DNA of 64,000 bases from Muribaculaceae bacterium (GTDB taxonomy: Bacteria > Bacteroidota > Bacteroidia > Bacteroidales > Muribaculaceae): NCBI GenBank assembly GCA_017621845.1, contig JAGASI010000008.1, positions 1-64,000 on the forward strand, given 5' to 3'. The notes below the pieces were generated by a model. That model ran no database searches and was not told the origin of the DNA. It worked only from the letters and a program-made list of their open reading frames with translations. The number at the start of each line of letters is the position of its first letter. Positions within the stretch are counted from its first letter, which is position 1. A program made the position numbers and the translations under genes. Of the stretch, positions 28,395 through 38,948 are shown in pieces.

Positions 28395-29447
28395 CTATTT
28401 CTGACTATCAAGCTTGGCCTGATAACGGCGAGCATTGGCAAGATGAACATTATAATCATCGGTAAAATTATGATAGCCTGAGAAATCCTCACGTGCACAC
28501 ATATACAAGTACTCAACTTCAGGAGCATCAAGGACAGCGTCAATTGTGGCCTTCTCCACTATACGTATCGGGCCGGGAGGAAGTCCTTCATATTTATAAG
28601 TATTATAAGGCGACTCAACTTCAAGATGCTTGTTTAGCACCCGTCTGATAGAAAAATCACCAAGCGCAAACTTTACCGTCGGGTCAGCTTGTAACTTCAT
28701 ACCCCTTTTGAGTCGATTAAGATAAAGCCCAGCTATAATCTGGCGCTCATCGGTCTTGGACGACTCCTCCTCCACTATCGAGGCCAAAGTCATAACCCCT
28801 ATCGGCGTTAACCCTCGCTTCTCGGCCTTAGCTACACGCTCACCATTCCAGAACTTGTCACGATAATCAACCAGAGTCCTTACAACCTTTTCGGCACTTT
28901 CCGTCACATAAAATTCATACGTATCGGGAATAAATGCTGCAGGGTATTCCTCGCGCTTATATCCTATGGCCGTCAACTCTTTATCACACGCTCTGATAAA
29001 ATCATCAGCGCTAAAATTCATCTTGGAGGCAACCACACGAGCAAGATCCTCCATCAGCCGTATATTGTTAAATGTAACTTTCACAGGTGTCTGCGCTCCG
29101 GCTTTAAGCCTATTGGCCACCGACCACACGCGGTCACCCGGCTTTACCACATAATGGCCAACCGCTTTATCGACATCCCCTGAGCGAAAATTCCACACCC
29201 TATAGAGCGTTATTCCATAGTCCTCGCCAAGTTGGTCAATCATCATATCCTTAACTCGTTCTGCGCTCATTTCCGGGGATATCTCCAGCTCGACTTCTTT
29301 ACCATGATAAGTCTTATAGGCCATCAAAGCCGCCATACCGGCTAACAATCCACATATCAGCAATATAACAGCCAACACCACCACTACACGTGTCGAGTTG
29401 CGATGCTTTACCGATTTACGTCTGCTCACATTTATATTTTTTTTCAT
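28395..29447 (-). CDS. mltG: Endolytic transglycosylase MltG
   Basis: 350-residue inner-membrane protein (span at about residues 22-44) with a YceG-like domain that cleaves nascent glycan strands and sets their length. The catalytic Glu lies in ASIVEEESSK, with the family stretches LQADPTVKFAL and SPYNTYKYEGLPPGPI. Monocistronic, convergent with neuB, with a -7 box right at the start codon. Confidence 0.93.
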   Translation of the reverse strand: MKKNINVSRRKSVKHRNSTRVVVVLAVILLICGLLAGMAALMAYKTYHGKEVELEISPEMSAERVKDMMIDQLGEDYGITLYRVWNFRSGDVDKAVGHYVVKPGDRVWSVANRLKAGAQTPVKVTFNNIRLMEDLARVVASKMNFSADDFIRACDKELTAIGYKREEYPAAFIPDTYEFYVTESAEKVVRTLVDYRDKFWNGERVAKAEKRGLTPIGVMTLASIVEEESSKTDERQIIAGLYLNRLKRGMKLQADPTVKFALGDFSIRRVLNKHLEVESPYNTYKYEGLPPGPIRIVEKATIDAVLDAPEVEYLYMCAREDFSGYHNFTDDYNVHLANARRYQAKLDSQK

Positions 29448-29451
29448 ACAG

Positions 29452-29459
29452 CAAAGATA
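29452..29459 (-). promoter_or_regulatory. -7 box of mltG, almost touching the start codon
   Basis: TATCTTTG on the minus strand, four bases before the ATG. If used, the mRNA would be leaderless. It may instead be chance. Confidence 0.35.
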
Positions 29460-29480
29460 ATATATTTATTGTATAATTAG

Positions 29481-29488
29481 TAAATTTG
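29481..29488 (+). promoter_or_regulatory. -7 box of the coiled-coil/MgtC/antiporter unit
   Basis: TAAATTTG on the plus strand, 41 bases before the ATG at 29530. No clear -33 element. Confidence 0.5.
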
Positions 29489-29529
29489 TAGTCTCCAAAG
29501 TTTTTTAACAGCACAAGGATTTCTTAAAT

Positions 29530-30543
29530 ATGGATATAAACCGCTCGAACAACGACCGTTCCCCTCTCAATTTAAATCAACGGCAAGAAAATATCGACAC
29601 TCCCGATACAAAGACACCAAAGAACAATGGCAAGATCTGGGTAGGTATTGCCGCTATTGCATTAACTATAGCCATCGGTGTGGGTATATGGCTCCTGATT
29701 GGAAGCGGAGCCGATACCAAAGATAAAAAAGATGAAAGCCAAATCTCACAAGAAGAACGTGAGCAAATCGAGCTCCAACAGAAACTCGCCCAAGCCGAGT
29801 TGGAGAATGCCGACCGCGACCTCGTCCAACTCGAGAACCAACGCGACCTCATCGTCAACGACACTCTCAAAATGCGTCTCACCCAAAAATATGAAGCAGC
29901 CCGCGTCGAAATTGAAAAACTACAGAAACAACTTAAAGACAGCAAAAACAAATCTAAAGCCGAGATTGCCAAACTTAACGGCGAGATTGAAACACTACGC
30001 AACCTGCTCAAACACTACCTTGAGGAAATTGCCCGCCTAAACAAAGAAAACGAAGAACTGAGAGCCGAGAACGCCCAAATCAAAGAAGAAAACCGCTCCC
30101 TATCCTCCCAAGTTACCGAGACAACGGCCCAGAATAAAGTTCTCAACGAGCGCATGACTCTTGCCGAGAAACTCAACGTCACCGGCATCAACCTGTCCAT
30201 GCTGAATAAAAAGGGCAAGAAAGAGAAAAAATTAAAAAAAACCACACAACTGCTCGTGACGTTTACCATACCCCAGAACAACTCCACACCCGCCGGAACC
30301 AAAACAATTTACCTGCGCTTGATCTCTCCTGAAGGCAACATGCTCGGCGGAGCAGGCAACTTCAACTTTGAAGGCGCCTCCGTCGCATGCTCGGCCAAAA
30401 AGGTCATCGAATATGAAGGTGCTGAAATTTCAGGATTAGGCATATACTGTGACGTCAACTCGGCACTCACCCCCGGCGAATATACCGTCGAGCTGTTTGC
30501 CGATAATTACCGCCTGGCATCTCGACGTTTCAATCTAAAATAA
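29530..30543 (+). CDS. Membrane-anchored coiled-coil protein, function unknown
   Basis: 337 residues: a polar N-terminus, one membrane span at about 36-58 (IWVGIAAIALTIAIGVGIWLLI), a long charged coiled coil at about 70-215 rich in Glu, Lys, Gln and Leu, and a C-terminal beta domain (from about 235) with TIYLRLISPEGNML and PGEYTVELFAD, resembling an immunoglobulin-like fold. A Bacteroidetes hypothetical; resemblance to SMC proteins comes only from the coiled coil. First gene of a plus-strand unit with MgtC and the antiporter. Confidence 0.75.
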   Translation: MDINRSNNDRSPLNLNQRQENIDTPDTKTPKNNGKIWVGIAAIALTIAIGVGIWLLIGSGADTKDKKDESQISQEEREQIELQQKLAQAELENADRDLVQLENQRDLIVNDTLKMRLTQKYEAARVEIEKLQKQLKDSKNKSKAEIAKLNGEIETLRNLLKHYLEEIARLNKENEELRAENAQIKEENRSLSSQVTETTAQNKVLNERMTLAEKLNVTGINLSMLNKKGKKEKKLKKTTQLLVTFTIPQNNSTPAGTKTIYLRLISPEGNMLGGAGNFNFEGASVACSAKKVIEYEGAEISGLGIYCDVNSALTPGEYTVELFADNYRLASRRFNLK

Positions 30544-30556
30544 ATTCATATATCAA

Positions 30557-31276
30557 GTGAATTGGGACACGATATACAATACCATCAACTCGGTTGAGAT
30601 CAACACATGGTCCTCAATCTACAAGTTGTTGCTCAGCATGATACTGGGCGCGATGGTAGGCTATGAGCGCAAACGCAAGGGTCAGACTGCCGGTGTACGC
30701 ACTTTCTCACTTATAGCCATGGGGGCAACCCTCGCCATGATATTGTCGGTATATGTTCCCCAAGAATACCTCGGTCTGAAAAACGGCGACCCGGGACGTA
30801 TCGCAGCCCAAGTAGTCACCGGAATAGGTTTTCTCGGCGCCGGTGCAATAATACAGATGAAAGGCTCGGTCAGAGGCCTCACCACTGCTGCAGGCATCTG
30901 GATGGTTGCCGCCATCGGAATGTGTGTCGGCGTGGGTATGTACTGGCTGTCGTTGGTAGCGACGCTTCTGATACTGTTTATACTGGTCCAACTTGAGAAA
31001 TTTGAACACAAGGTGAGCATTGGTGCACAAGCCCGCATCTTGAAAATCAAGACCTCGGCTATCGTTGACGATATTAAACAATATAGGCACATCCTGACCA
31101 AACACCATATCACGACAAACAACTATTACGTCGACTATGAGTATGACCGCAACATCACCACACTCAACATCGCCATCGTAATGCCGGACAAAACCGACGT
31201 CATACCTATATTCAAAAAATTGAGAGAACTCAATCCCACAATCTCCATCCAACTTACCACCCAAGTAAGTCTATAA
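30557..31276 (+). CDS. MgtC/SapB family membrane protein
   Basis: 239 residues: four to five helices carrying the MgtC signature (GAMVGYERKRKGQTAGVRTFSLIAMG split over two helices, GIGFLGAGAI, GLTTAAGIW), then an ACT-like C-terminal domain of about 80 residues. MgtC-type proteins act on magnesium homeostasis or ATP synthase. Starts with GTG; the next ATG would remove most of the first helix. It lies 13 bases after the coiled-coil gene. Confidence 0.85.
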   Translation: MNWDTIYNTINSVEINTWSSIYKLLLSMILGAMVGYERKRKGQTAGVRTFSLIAMGATLAMILSVYVPQEYLGLKNGDPGRIAAQVVTGIGFLGAGAIIQMKGSVRGLTTAAGIWMVAAIGMCVGVGMYWLSLVATLLILFILVQLEKFEHKVSIGAQARILKIKTSAIVDDIKQYRHILTKHHITTNNYYVDYEYDRNITTLNIAIVMPDKTDVIPIFKKLRELNPTISIQLTTQVSL

Positions 31277-31301
31277 GTCACCCCAATCCCCACGACACAC
31301 A

Positions 31302-33515
31302 GTGAATACCGAAGGCCTCATACTTGACCTCGCCTTTATCCTCCTATTAGGCTCGGTCGTGACCGTTCTCTTTAAATGGATTAAACAACCCGTAGTCTTA
31401 GGTTATATCGTTGCCGGTTTCCTGGCAAGCCCCAACTTCAAATACCTGCCGACCGTAGCTTCAGAAGACAACATCGACTTCTGGGCCGAGATAGGAATAG
31501 TAGTACTACTATTTTCTCTCGGACTTGAATTCAGCTTCAAAAAACTCGTCAATACCGGAGGGTCGGCCATTGTCACGGCACTTATTATCGTTTCAGGAAT
31601 GATGGGCGCCGGATATGTCGCGGGACACGCCATGGGCTTCTCTTCAATCAACTGCCTGTTCCTGGGAGGCATGCTGTCAATGTCATCAACTACAATCATC
31701 ATCAAGGCATTTACTGATATGGGGCTGAAGCAGACCAAGTTTGCATCTATGGTTCTGGCAGTACTCATTGTCGAAGACCTGTTTGCAGTAGTGATGATGG
31801 TAATATTGTCATCCATCGCCATAAACAACAGCGTCGAAGGCGTGGATTTGGCCCTGAGCATAGCCAAACTGGTGTTCTTCCTGGTCATCTGGTTTCTCGT
31901 GGGCGTATACATGCTACCATCGCTATTCAACTCAATCAAGCGCTTTCTCAACAATGAGACCATGCTCATCATCTCGATGGGTCTATGCCTTGGAATGGCA
32001 GTATTCTCGGTCTACTGTGGCTTCTCGATGGCATTGGGGGCCTTTGTCATGGGCTCGATACTGGCCGGCACCATTTACGCCGAGCGCATCGAACATGTAG
32101 TCACTCCGGTCAAAGACCTGTTTGGCGCCGTATTTTTCATCTCGGTTGGTATGATGGTCAACCCCGACATCATCGTCCAATATTGGATGCCAATCCTTAT
32201 ACTCTCACTGGTTGTAATCTTCGGCATGATTGTATTTGGCACCTTTGGCATGTTAGTAACAGGCCAGACACTCAAGGTTGCCATCCAATCAGGATTCTCA
32301 TTGACCCAGATTGGCGAGTTTGCCTTTATCATCGCCACCCTGGGCATGAGCCTTGGCGTCCTTGACCCCTCCATTTATCCCATTGTGGTAGCTGTATCGG
32401 TGCTCACCACATTCACCACCCCGATGTTTATCAAAGCCTCAGGTCCGGCTTATTCATTTATCGAAAAACGTCTCCCTGACCGCTTGAAATTTCTCATCGA
32501 CCGCTACCACAAATCAGCCACCACCGAACAAGCCTCAGGTACTACCTGGCACGCCCGCATCGGCCGACAAATATTCCGCACCATCCTATATTGTATCGTA
32601 TTGGTAGCCATAACCCTGGTCTCCAATGTATGGTTTGAGCCTTGGCTCCACAGCATTGTACCTTCCTGGTCTTCACTTCTTACCATGACAGCAACCTTCC
32701 TGGCCATGTCACCATTCCTGATGATGCTTATCATGCCTCTTAGTCGCACTATAGGCCGACTCAAAAACGGCGACGCTTCAGCATCCCAGACTATTCCAAA
32801 CATTGTTCTGGGCATCTTCAACTTTATCATAGCCCTATATTTTATCATACATGTCATCTCGATTAATTCATCACTCAAGATAGGTCTATGTGTAGCCCTG
32901 GCTGTAATTCTGCTCATTCTCACCCTATTCTCTCGTCGCGTCAAGAGCCGCATGGCAACAATCGAGACACGCTTCCTTGACAACCTCAACGAGCGAGAAC
33001 TCAACCGTAGCGGACGCAACCGTTCACTTGTCTCAGACCTTCACTTGGCCTATGTCACAGTCGGCAATGCCTGTGACCACGTTGGCAACCGGCTCAAAGA
33101 CTGGGACATCAGACAACGCTATGGCGTGAATATCGTCAACATCCAACGTGGCAACAACACCTACCCCATCCCATCGGCCGACATGCGCATATTTCCGGGT
33201 GACACGATAGGCCTCATCGGCAACGACGAGTCCCTCTCCATGGTTGTACCCATCATCGAAGCTAACACAACTCCACAGACTCCATCCAACAGTTCATCAT
33301 TCAAGCTTTTCAACATGATACTCAACGATGGTTCACCATTAATCGGAAAGACACCACGCACATCCCACCTGAGAGCCCAATACGATGCCCTGATTGTTGC
33401 TGTCCAACGCAACGATGAATTCATTGATCAAGACCCCAACCTCATCTTCGCGCCCGGCGACATTCTCTGGATAGTCGGTGACCAACCACGCCTAACCACC
33501 GCCCTCGACACGTAA
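31302..33515 (+). CDS. CPA2-type cation:proton antiporter with two TrkA-C domains
   Basis: 737 residues. A Kef-like exchanger domain of about 12 helices (residues 5-385), a second hydrophobic block at about 425-545, then two TrkA-C (RCK-C) domains at about 570-640 and 655-735, each ending in PGD-I--G/VGD. No Rossmann RCK-N domain is visible, unlike KefB/KefC. Probable monovalent cation/proton exchange in the inner membrane. GTG start, 25 bases after mgtC. Confidence 0.85.
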   Translation: MNTEGLILDLAFILLLGSVVTVLFKWIKQPVVLGYIVAGFLASPNFKYLPTVASEDNIDFWAEIGIVVLLFSLGLEFSFKKLVNTGGSAIVTALIIVSGMMGAGYVAGHAMGFSSINCLFLGGMLSMSSTTIIIKAFTDMGLKQTKFASMVLAVLIVEDLFAVVMMVILSSIAINNSVEGVDLALSIAKLVFFLVIWFLVGVYMLPSLFNSIKRFLNNETMLIISMGLCLGMAVFSVYCGFSMALGAFVMGSILAGTIYAERIEHVVTPVKDLFGAVFFISVGMMVNPDIIVQYWMPILILSLVVIFGMIVFGTFGMLVTGQTLKVAIQSGFSLTQIGEFAFIIATLGMSLGVLDPSIYPIVVAVSVLTTFTTPMFIKASGPAYSFIEKRLPDRLKFLIDRYHKSATTEQASGTTWHARIGRQIFRTILYCIVLVAITLVSNVWFEPWLHSIVPSWSSLLTMTATFLAMSPFLMMLIMPLSRTIGRLKNGDASASQTIPNIVLGIFNFIIALYFIIHVISINSSLKIGLCVALAVILLILTLFSRRVKSRMATIETRFLDNLNERELNRSGRNRSLVSDLHLAYVTVGNACDHVGNRLKDWDIRQRYGVNIVNIQRGNNTYPIPSADMRIFPGDTIGLIGNDESLSMVVPIIEANTTPQTPSNSSSFKLFNMILNDGSPLIGKTPRTSHLRAQYDALIVAVQRNDEFIDQDPNLIFAPGDILWIVGDQPRLTTALDT

Positions 33516-33540
33516 AACTGTTACACCTGTATTAGCTACC

Positions 33541-35700
33541 ATGAAAAAAAGTCCACGTTACCTATACACAAACGATATTTCCAATTTCACAACAGCTGAC
33601 AAAAACGCTGTATTAGGAGAACTATGCTCCAACTATCACGGCGACGCTCTTACTACAACACGTGACGCATGGATAGCTGAAATAGACATCTTACAGAGGG
33701 TCCTTTCATCAGAAACATTCCATTCAGGAAAAATTGTCTTTGAATACGACATTCCACGCTTAGGAAAACGTATCGACGTCGTTCTGTTAATTAATAACAT
33801 AATTATATGCCTCGAATTTAAGGTAGGTGAAAAGAACATTTTACAGGCCGACATCGAACAAGTTTTAGACTATGCCCTTGACCTTAAAAATTTTCATCTT
33901 TTCAGCCACGACAAAACAATAGTGCCGATACTTGTAGCTACAGAACATAAAAAATCTTCTTCAGTACTTCAATCCTCGATTTATGACGATGCTATTGTAA
34001 ATCCGTTAACAACCGGCAATAATGGACTTTATAACATTCTCGAAAAAACAGTCACAAAATATGGCAACCCAAGTTCAGATGAAAGTTTAGATAATTGGGT
34101 CATAAGTCCCTATTCCCCGACTCCTACAATAATTGAAGCTGCTCGAGCCTTATATGAAAATCATTCAGTAGAGAACATTACACGTCATGAAGCTGACAAT
34201 ATCTCTACTGACACGACCACAAATTATATTCTTAAGGTAATAAATGACAGTAAATTACACAACAAAAAGAGTATTTGCTTTGTAACCGGTGTCCCTGGTG
34301 CAGGTAAGACCCTTGTCGGTCTTGACGTAGCAGTAAAACAAAGCTATAAGGACGATAACAATGACACATTGAATGATGAAGGAGCAGTCTACCTATCAGG
34401 CAATGGCCCTTTAGTGGCAGTTCTAACTGAAGCTCTTGCCCTAAACAACTATAATAAATGCCGCGAGCGTGGCATAAAAAAGAAATTAACAGATTCACGG
34501 CGCGAGGTAAGCAAATTTATCCAAATTATCCACCGCTACCGTGACAATATGCTGGCTAAAATCAAAAATCCTGTTAACAATGGACAGCTTGAAATAGACC
34601 CCGACAAAGCTATCAAAAATCATAAAGCAGGCTATGGAGAGGTGGAACATGTAGCTATCTTTGATGAAGCTCAACGATCTTGGACTCATGAACGTCTCGC
34701 CAACTATCTGAAACGCGGCGGCACTTATGGCAACAAACTAAAGGTTTCTAACTTCCCGGTATCAGAGGCCGCGTTCCTTATTTGGTCTCTTGACCAACGT
34801 GAAGATTGGGCTACTATTGTATGCCTCGTCGGTGGCGGCCAGGAAATAAACACCGGTGAAGCAGGGATTGCCGAATGGATTTCAGCGTTAAATGAAAAAT
34901 TTCAAAAGTGGGAGATACATATTTCGGGGAAACTAACAGACCCTGAATATGCCGAAGGTAAAGTAAAAGAATTATTAAACAACAATCCTAACGTCACATA
35001 TTCCGACGACCTACATTTATCTGTAAGTATACGGTCTTTCCGCGCTGAGAAACTATCTGCGTTTGTCCATGCACTATTATCAATTTCTCCCAATGCAAAT
35101 GAAATTTTATCAGAATTTCAAGATCGTTATCCCATAGTGCTAACCCGGAATATGGATACCGCTCGTCGTTGGCTTAGAGACAAAGCTCGCGGGACAGAGC
35201 GCACCGGTGTTTTGGTTACCAAGGAAGCAGCTCGGTTTAAACCTCAGGCCGTACACCTTCTTCCAGCTAATGATGACAATACAGTACATTGGTTTTTAGC
35301 CGATATTCAAGATTCACGCTCATCCAATTATCTTGAAGATGCCGCTACTGAAATTCAAGTTCAAGGACTGGAACTTGACTATGCTTGTTTGCTATGGGAT
35401 GCCGATATGAGATATGAAGACGGGAAATGGCATTTCTATTCTTTTAATGGCAAAAAAGACTGGATAGAACAGAAAGGCATTACTCCTACCAAACAAGATA
35501 AAATAAAATACATGCTTAACGCCTACCGTGTTCTTCTTACAAGAGCTCGCAAAGGATTGGTTATATGCGTTCCTGAGGGAAACGCCAACAAATCTTACGA
35601 CAACGTGGGCAAAGAATTTTGGGAAGACCCTACACGTCTTCCGGCCTTCTACGACAGCACATATTTGTACCTCAAATCACTCGGTCTACAGGAAATATAA
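33541..35700 (+). CDS. PD-(D/E)XK nuclease fused to Schlafen-group-3/DUF2075 helicase
   Basis: 719 residues. The N-terminal domain carries a nuclease-type motif, Asp79 (KRIDVVLL) and Glu92-Phe-Lys94 (LEFK), as in restriction endonuclease-like folds. The helicase part has Walker A TGVPGAGKT (near 250), FDEAQR (near 370) and LLTRARKG (near 665), the DUF2075/SLFN-g3 helicase layout. Such nuclease-helicases occur often in defence islands; a role against foreign nucleic acid is inference. It lies 25 bases behind the antiporter gene and looks A/T-richer than its neighbours, suggesting acquisition. No partner gene adjoins it. Confidence 0.75.
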   Translation: MKKSPRYLYTNDISNFTTADKNAVLGELCSNYHGDALTTTRDAWIAEIDILQRVLSSETFHSGKIVFEYDIPRLGKRIDVVLLINNIIICLEFKVGEKNILQADIEQVLDYALDLKNFHLFSHDKTIVPILVATEHKKSSSVLQSSIYDDAIVNPLTTGNNGLYNILEKTVTKYGNPSSDESLDNWVISPYSPTPTIIEAARALYENHSVENITRHEADNISTDTTTNYILKVINDSKLHNKKSICFVTGVPGAGKTLVGLDVAVKQSYKDDNNDTLNDEGAVYLSGNGPLVAVLTEALALNNYNKCRERGIKKKLTDSRREVSKFIQIIHRYRDNMLAKIKNPVNNGQLEIDPDKAIKNHKAGYGEVEHVAIFDEAQRSWTHERLANYLKRGGTYGNKLKVSNFPVSEAAFLIWSLDQREDWATIVCLVGGGQEINTGEAGIAEWISALNEKFQKWEIHISGKLTDPEYAEGKVKELLNNNPNVTYSDDLHLSVSIRSFRAEKLSAFVHALLSISPNANEILSEFQDRYPIVLTRNMDTARRWLRDKARGTERTGVLVTKEAARFKPQAVHLLPANDDNTVHWFLADIQDSRSSNYLEDAATEIQVQGLELDYACLLWDADMRYEDGKWHFYSFNGKKDWIEQKGITPTKQDKIKYMLNAYRVLLTRARKGLVICVPEGNANKSYDNVGKEFWEDPTRLPAFYDSTYLYLKSLGLQEI

Positions 35701-35792
35701 TTACAAACGACATCTTGATATCCCATGTTATCTCACGTTGCATCATGGTGTAGTATGGAATATTAAGCTATAGACATGGTGCATCGGGGCGG

Positions 35793-36134
35793 TCAGGAGC
35801 CGGGGCGACGGGAGAGGGCCTGCTGGAGGGCGACGAGTTGCTCGCGGATGGATTTAAGGCGCTCGACGGCAAGGTGCTGTCGTGAGACACCATTGCGGTT
35901 ACGGCGTATCTCTTCCTGGGCGGCATCGAGCTTATATCCTTTATCTTTGACAAGATAGTGTATCATTCTTATCGACTCAATGTCCGAGGCTGTGTAAAAC
36001 CGTGTACCATGCTCGTTACGGTGGGGCTTGATTATTGAAAACTGCTTTTCCCAAAACCTCAGTGTCGAGGCCGGTAACCCAATAATCTCAGCTACCTCAC
36101 GTATTTTGTAATATTTTTTTTCAAATGAGTCCAT
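35793..36134 (-). CDS. MerR family transcriptional regulator
   Basis: 113 residues. N-terminal winged-helix motif YYKIREVAEIIGLPASTLRFWEKQF, the MerR signature, followed by a helical region and a short C-terminal coiled coil. No metal-binding cysteines, so the ligand is unknown. Divergent from alaS, with paired promoters in the 120-base gap. The last residues (ALSRRPGS) give a normal-sized protein for small Bacteroidetes MerR members. Confidence 0.88.
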   Translation of the reverse strand: MDSFEKKYYKIREVAEIIGLPASTLRFWEKQFSIIKPHRNEHGTRFYTASDIESIRMIHYLVKDKGYKLDAAQEEIRRNRNGVSRQHLAVERLKSIREQLVALQQALSRRPGS

Positions 36135-36157
36135 ATCTCAATGACAACTTAATTATA

Positions 36158-36188
36158 TTGCAAATGTAGTAATTTTTAAGTACTTTTG
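36158..36188 (+). promoter_or_regulatory. Bipartite promoter of alaS, overlapping the merR -7 box
   Basis: Plus strand: -33 TTG (36158-36160), a 20-base spacer and TACTTTTG (36181-36188), 65 bases before the alaS ATG. On the minus strand TACATTTG (36161-36168) serves merR, inside the spacer of the alaS promoter, so the two genes could compete or be controlled jointly. Confidence 0.65.
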
Positions 36189-36253
36189 TACCCTCAATAG
36201 CCTGAATTTTAAAGGCTCAACTTTTTACTACGAAATAATCAATCATCAATAAT

Positions 36254-38875
36254 ATGTTAACGTCTAAAGAAATACGTCAATCATTTAAAGATTTTTTTGA
36301 AAAGAAAGGCCACCGCATTGTTCCATCGGCTCCCATGGTCATCAAGGATGATCCCACGCTGATGTTTACCAATGCCGGCATGAACCAATTTAAAGACATC
36401 ATACTTGGCAACAAAGCGCCCCAAGCGACACGTGTTGCCGACTCACAGAAGTGTTTGCGCGTAAGTGGCAAGCATAATGACCTTGAAGAGGTAGGTATGG
36501 ATACCTATCATCACACCATGTTTGAGATGTTAGGCAACTGGTCATTTGGAGACTACTTCAAAACCGAAGCCATCAACTGGGCGTGGGAATACCTGGTAGA
36601 CGTGCTGGGACTCGATAAAGACCGACTATATGCTACCGTGTTTGAGGGCTCCAAAGAAGAAGGTCTCTCACGTGACGATGAAGCTGCCGAGATTTGGCTC
36701 AAACATCTGCCTGCCGACCACATTATCAACGGTAACAAACACGACAACTTCTGGGAAATGGGAGACACCGGACCATGTGGTCCCTGCTCTGAAATACATA
36801 TTGACCTGCGCCCCGAAGCCGAGCGCCAAGCCATCCCCGGTGCCGAGATGGTCAATAAAGACCATCCCCAGGTAATAGAGATATGGAATCTCGTATTCAT
36901 GCAATATAATCGTAAGGCTGACGGTTCTCTTGAACCTCTCCCTGCTCGCGTTATAGATACCGGCATGGGATTTGAACGCCTGTGTATGGCTCTTCAAGGC
37001 AAGACCTCCAATTATGACACCGATGTGTTCACTCCTCTGATTGGCAAGATTGCCGAGCTATCTGACAAAAAATATGGCGAAGACACTAAAGTTGACATCG
37101 CCATGAGAGTGATTGCCGACCATGTACGCACCATCGCTTTCTCTATAGCCGACTCCCAACTACCGTCCAACGCCAAGGCCGGATATGTGATACGTCGCAT
37201 CCTTCGTCGCGCCGTACGTTATGCCTACACCTTCCTCGAACAAAAACAAGCCTTCATGTATCGCCTTGTTGACACCCTTATTGAGTCGATGGGTGAAGCC
37301 TATCCCGAGCTTCCGCCCCAACGTGAACTCATCATGAAGGTTATCAAAGAAGAAGAAGACACCTTCCTGCGCACACTGGAAAAAGGTATCACCCTATTGG
37401 ACGACACCATTACACGCACTCGCAATGAAGGCAAAACCGAAATCTCGGGCAAAGAAGCCTTTACTCTCTATGACACCTACGGCTTCCCTCTTGATTTGAC
37501 TCGCCTCATTCTCAAGGAACAAGGTATGACCCTGGATGAAAAAGGATTTGACGCCGAGATGGCCGCACAGAAAGCACGCGCCCGCAATGCCGCCGCCGTC
37601 GAGGCTACTGACTGGGTGACTGTTGCCGAAGGTGAAGAGGAATTTGTAGGCTATGACAATATCACCGTTCAATGTCGCATCCTCCGCTACCGCCATGTCA
37701 AACAGAAAAACCGCGAATTTTATCAGATTATCCTTGACCGCACGCCATTTTATGCCGAAATGGGAGGCGAAGTCGGTGACCGCGGTACTATTACCGACGA
37801 GGTATCCGGTGAGTCTATCACCATCTATGATACTAAACGCGAGAACGGCATCGGCGTCCATCTGACCGATAAACTTCCGTCCAACCCCGAGGCTGTTTTC
37901 ACCGCTACTATTGATGTCAAGGCACGCAAAGCTACTGCCGCCAACCACTCGGCAACCCACCTGCTCCACCACGCCCTGCGCCAAGTACTCGGCGAACATG
38001 TCGAGCAGAAGGGATCGTTTGTCTCGCCTGACATTCTGAGATTTGATTTCTCCCACTTCCAGAAACTCACTTCCGACGAGATACGCCGTGTCGAGCATCT
38101 GGTCAATAAAACTATACGAGAGGCATTACCTCTTGACGAACACCGCCACGTTCCCATTGCCAAGGCCCGTGAAATGGGCGCAATGGCATTGTTCGGTGAA
38201 AAATATGGTGACGATGTACGTGTAATACGCTTCGGAGACTCTATTGAATTATGTGGAGGCTGCCATGTTGCCAATACCGGCAATATAGGCATGTTACGTA
38301 TCATATCTGAGTCATCAATCGCTGCCGGCATACGTCGCATTGAGGCTGTAACCGCCGAGAAGGTCGAGGAAATGATTGACCACTCATCGGACACTCTTAA
38401 GGAAATAGCCGCCATGTTCAATAACGTTCCCAACCTCGTACAAGCCCTCAGAAAATCCATCGAAGAAAATGCCGACTTGAAAAAACAGATGCAGGAAGCA
38501 TTGATTGAGCGTGCCAACACCTTGTCGGCATCCTTGCTCCAAAAAGCTATCATTGTCAACGGCATCAAGATTGTTTCTCTCAAGGGCATCCGCCTGCCCG
38601 AGGTTGTCAAGACAGTTGCCATGAATGTGCGACGCGATTCTCCCGAGCACACAGCCTTTATTGCCGCCACCATTGACGGTCAGGGACGGCCACTGCTCAC
38701 CGTGGCTCTTACCGATGACCTTGTTAAAGAAGGGATGAGTGCCGCTGTCATTGCCCGCAATGCCGCCAAAGCAATCAAAGGCGGTGGTGGTGGACAACCG
38801 GGCTTCGCTCAGGCCGGCGGCAAGGATGCCGATGGCATTGCCCAAGCCTTTGAAATCCTCAACTCTGCTTTCTGA
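36254..38875 (+). CDS. alaS: Alanine-tRNA ligase
   Basis: 873 residues, full length for bacterial AlaRS. Class II catalytic core at the N-terminus ([36 protein letters not shown] region seen as [13 protein letters not shown]), editing domain with [12 protein letters not shown] and CGGCHVANT (zinc-binding His/Cys), and the C-terminal glycine-rich domain with [15 protein letters not shown]. All key motifs intact. Ends in a long-loop terminator. Confidence 0.97.
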   Translation: MLTSKEIRQSFKDFFEKKGHRIVPSAPMVIKDDPTLMFTNAGMNQFKDIILGNKAPQATRVADSQKCLRVSGKHNDLEEVGMDTYHHTMFEMLGNWSFGDYFKTEAINWAWEYLVDVLGLDKDRLYATVFEGSKEEGLSRDDEAAEIWLKHLPADHIINGNKHDNFWEMGDTGPCGPCSEIHIDLRPEAERQAIPGAEMVNKDHPQVIEIWNLVFMQYNRKADGSLEPLPARVIDTGMGFERLCMALQGKTSNYDTDVFTPLIGKIAELSDKKYGEDTKVDIAMRVIADHVRTIAFSIADSQLPSNAKAGYVIRRILRRAVRYAYTFLEQKQAFMYRLVDTLIESMGEAYPELPPQRELIMKVIKEEEDTFLRTLEKGITLLDDTITRTRNEGKTEISGKEAFTLYDTYGFPLDLTRLILKEQGMTLDEKGFDAEMAAQKARARNAAAVEATDWVTVAEGEEEFVGYDNITVQCRILRYRHVKQKNREFYQIILDRTPFYAEMGGEVGDRGTITDEVSGESITIYDTKRENGIGVHLTDKLPSNPEAVFTATIDVKARKATAANHSATHLLHHALRQVLGEHVEQKGSFVSPDILRFDFSHFQKLTSDEIRRVEHLVNKTIREALPLDEHRHVPIAKAREMGAMALFGEKYGDDVRVIRFGDSIELCGGCHVANTGNIGMLRIISESSIAAGIRRIEAVTAEKVEEMIDHSSDTLKEIAAMFNNVPNLVQALRKSIEENADLKKQMQEALIERANTLSASLLQKAIIVNGIKIVSLKGIRLPEVVKTVAMNVRRDSPEHTAFIAATIDGQGRPLLTVALTDDLVKEGMSAAVIARNAAKAIKGGGGGQPGFAQAGGKDADGIAQAFEILNSAF

Positions 38876-38896
38876 TATTTTTAAGTCACAATATAC

Positions 38897-38941
38897 ACAC
38901 TCCCTCGCCCGATTCTTTATCATCTGACGAGGGAGTGTTTG
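38897..38941 (+). terminator. Terminator after alaS
   Basis: An 11-bp perfect stem (ACACTCCCTCG/CGAGGGAGTGT) with a 20-nt loop, then TTGATT. It ends just before the start codon of the acyltransferase gene at 38949. Confidence 0.6.
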
Positions 38942-38948
38942 ATTAACC

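Noticed and set aside
35738..35749. GTTGCATCATGG near 35.74 kb as another copy of the MATE-gene operator
   Set aside because: Only one half-site matches and no dyad is formed; likely chance.
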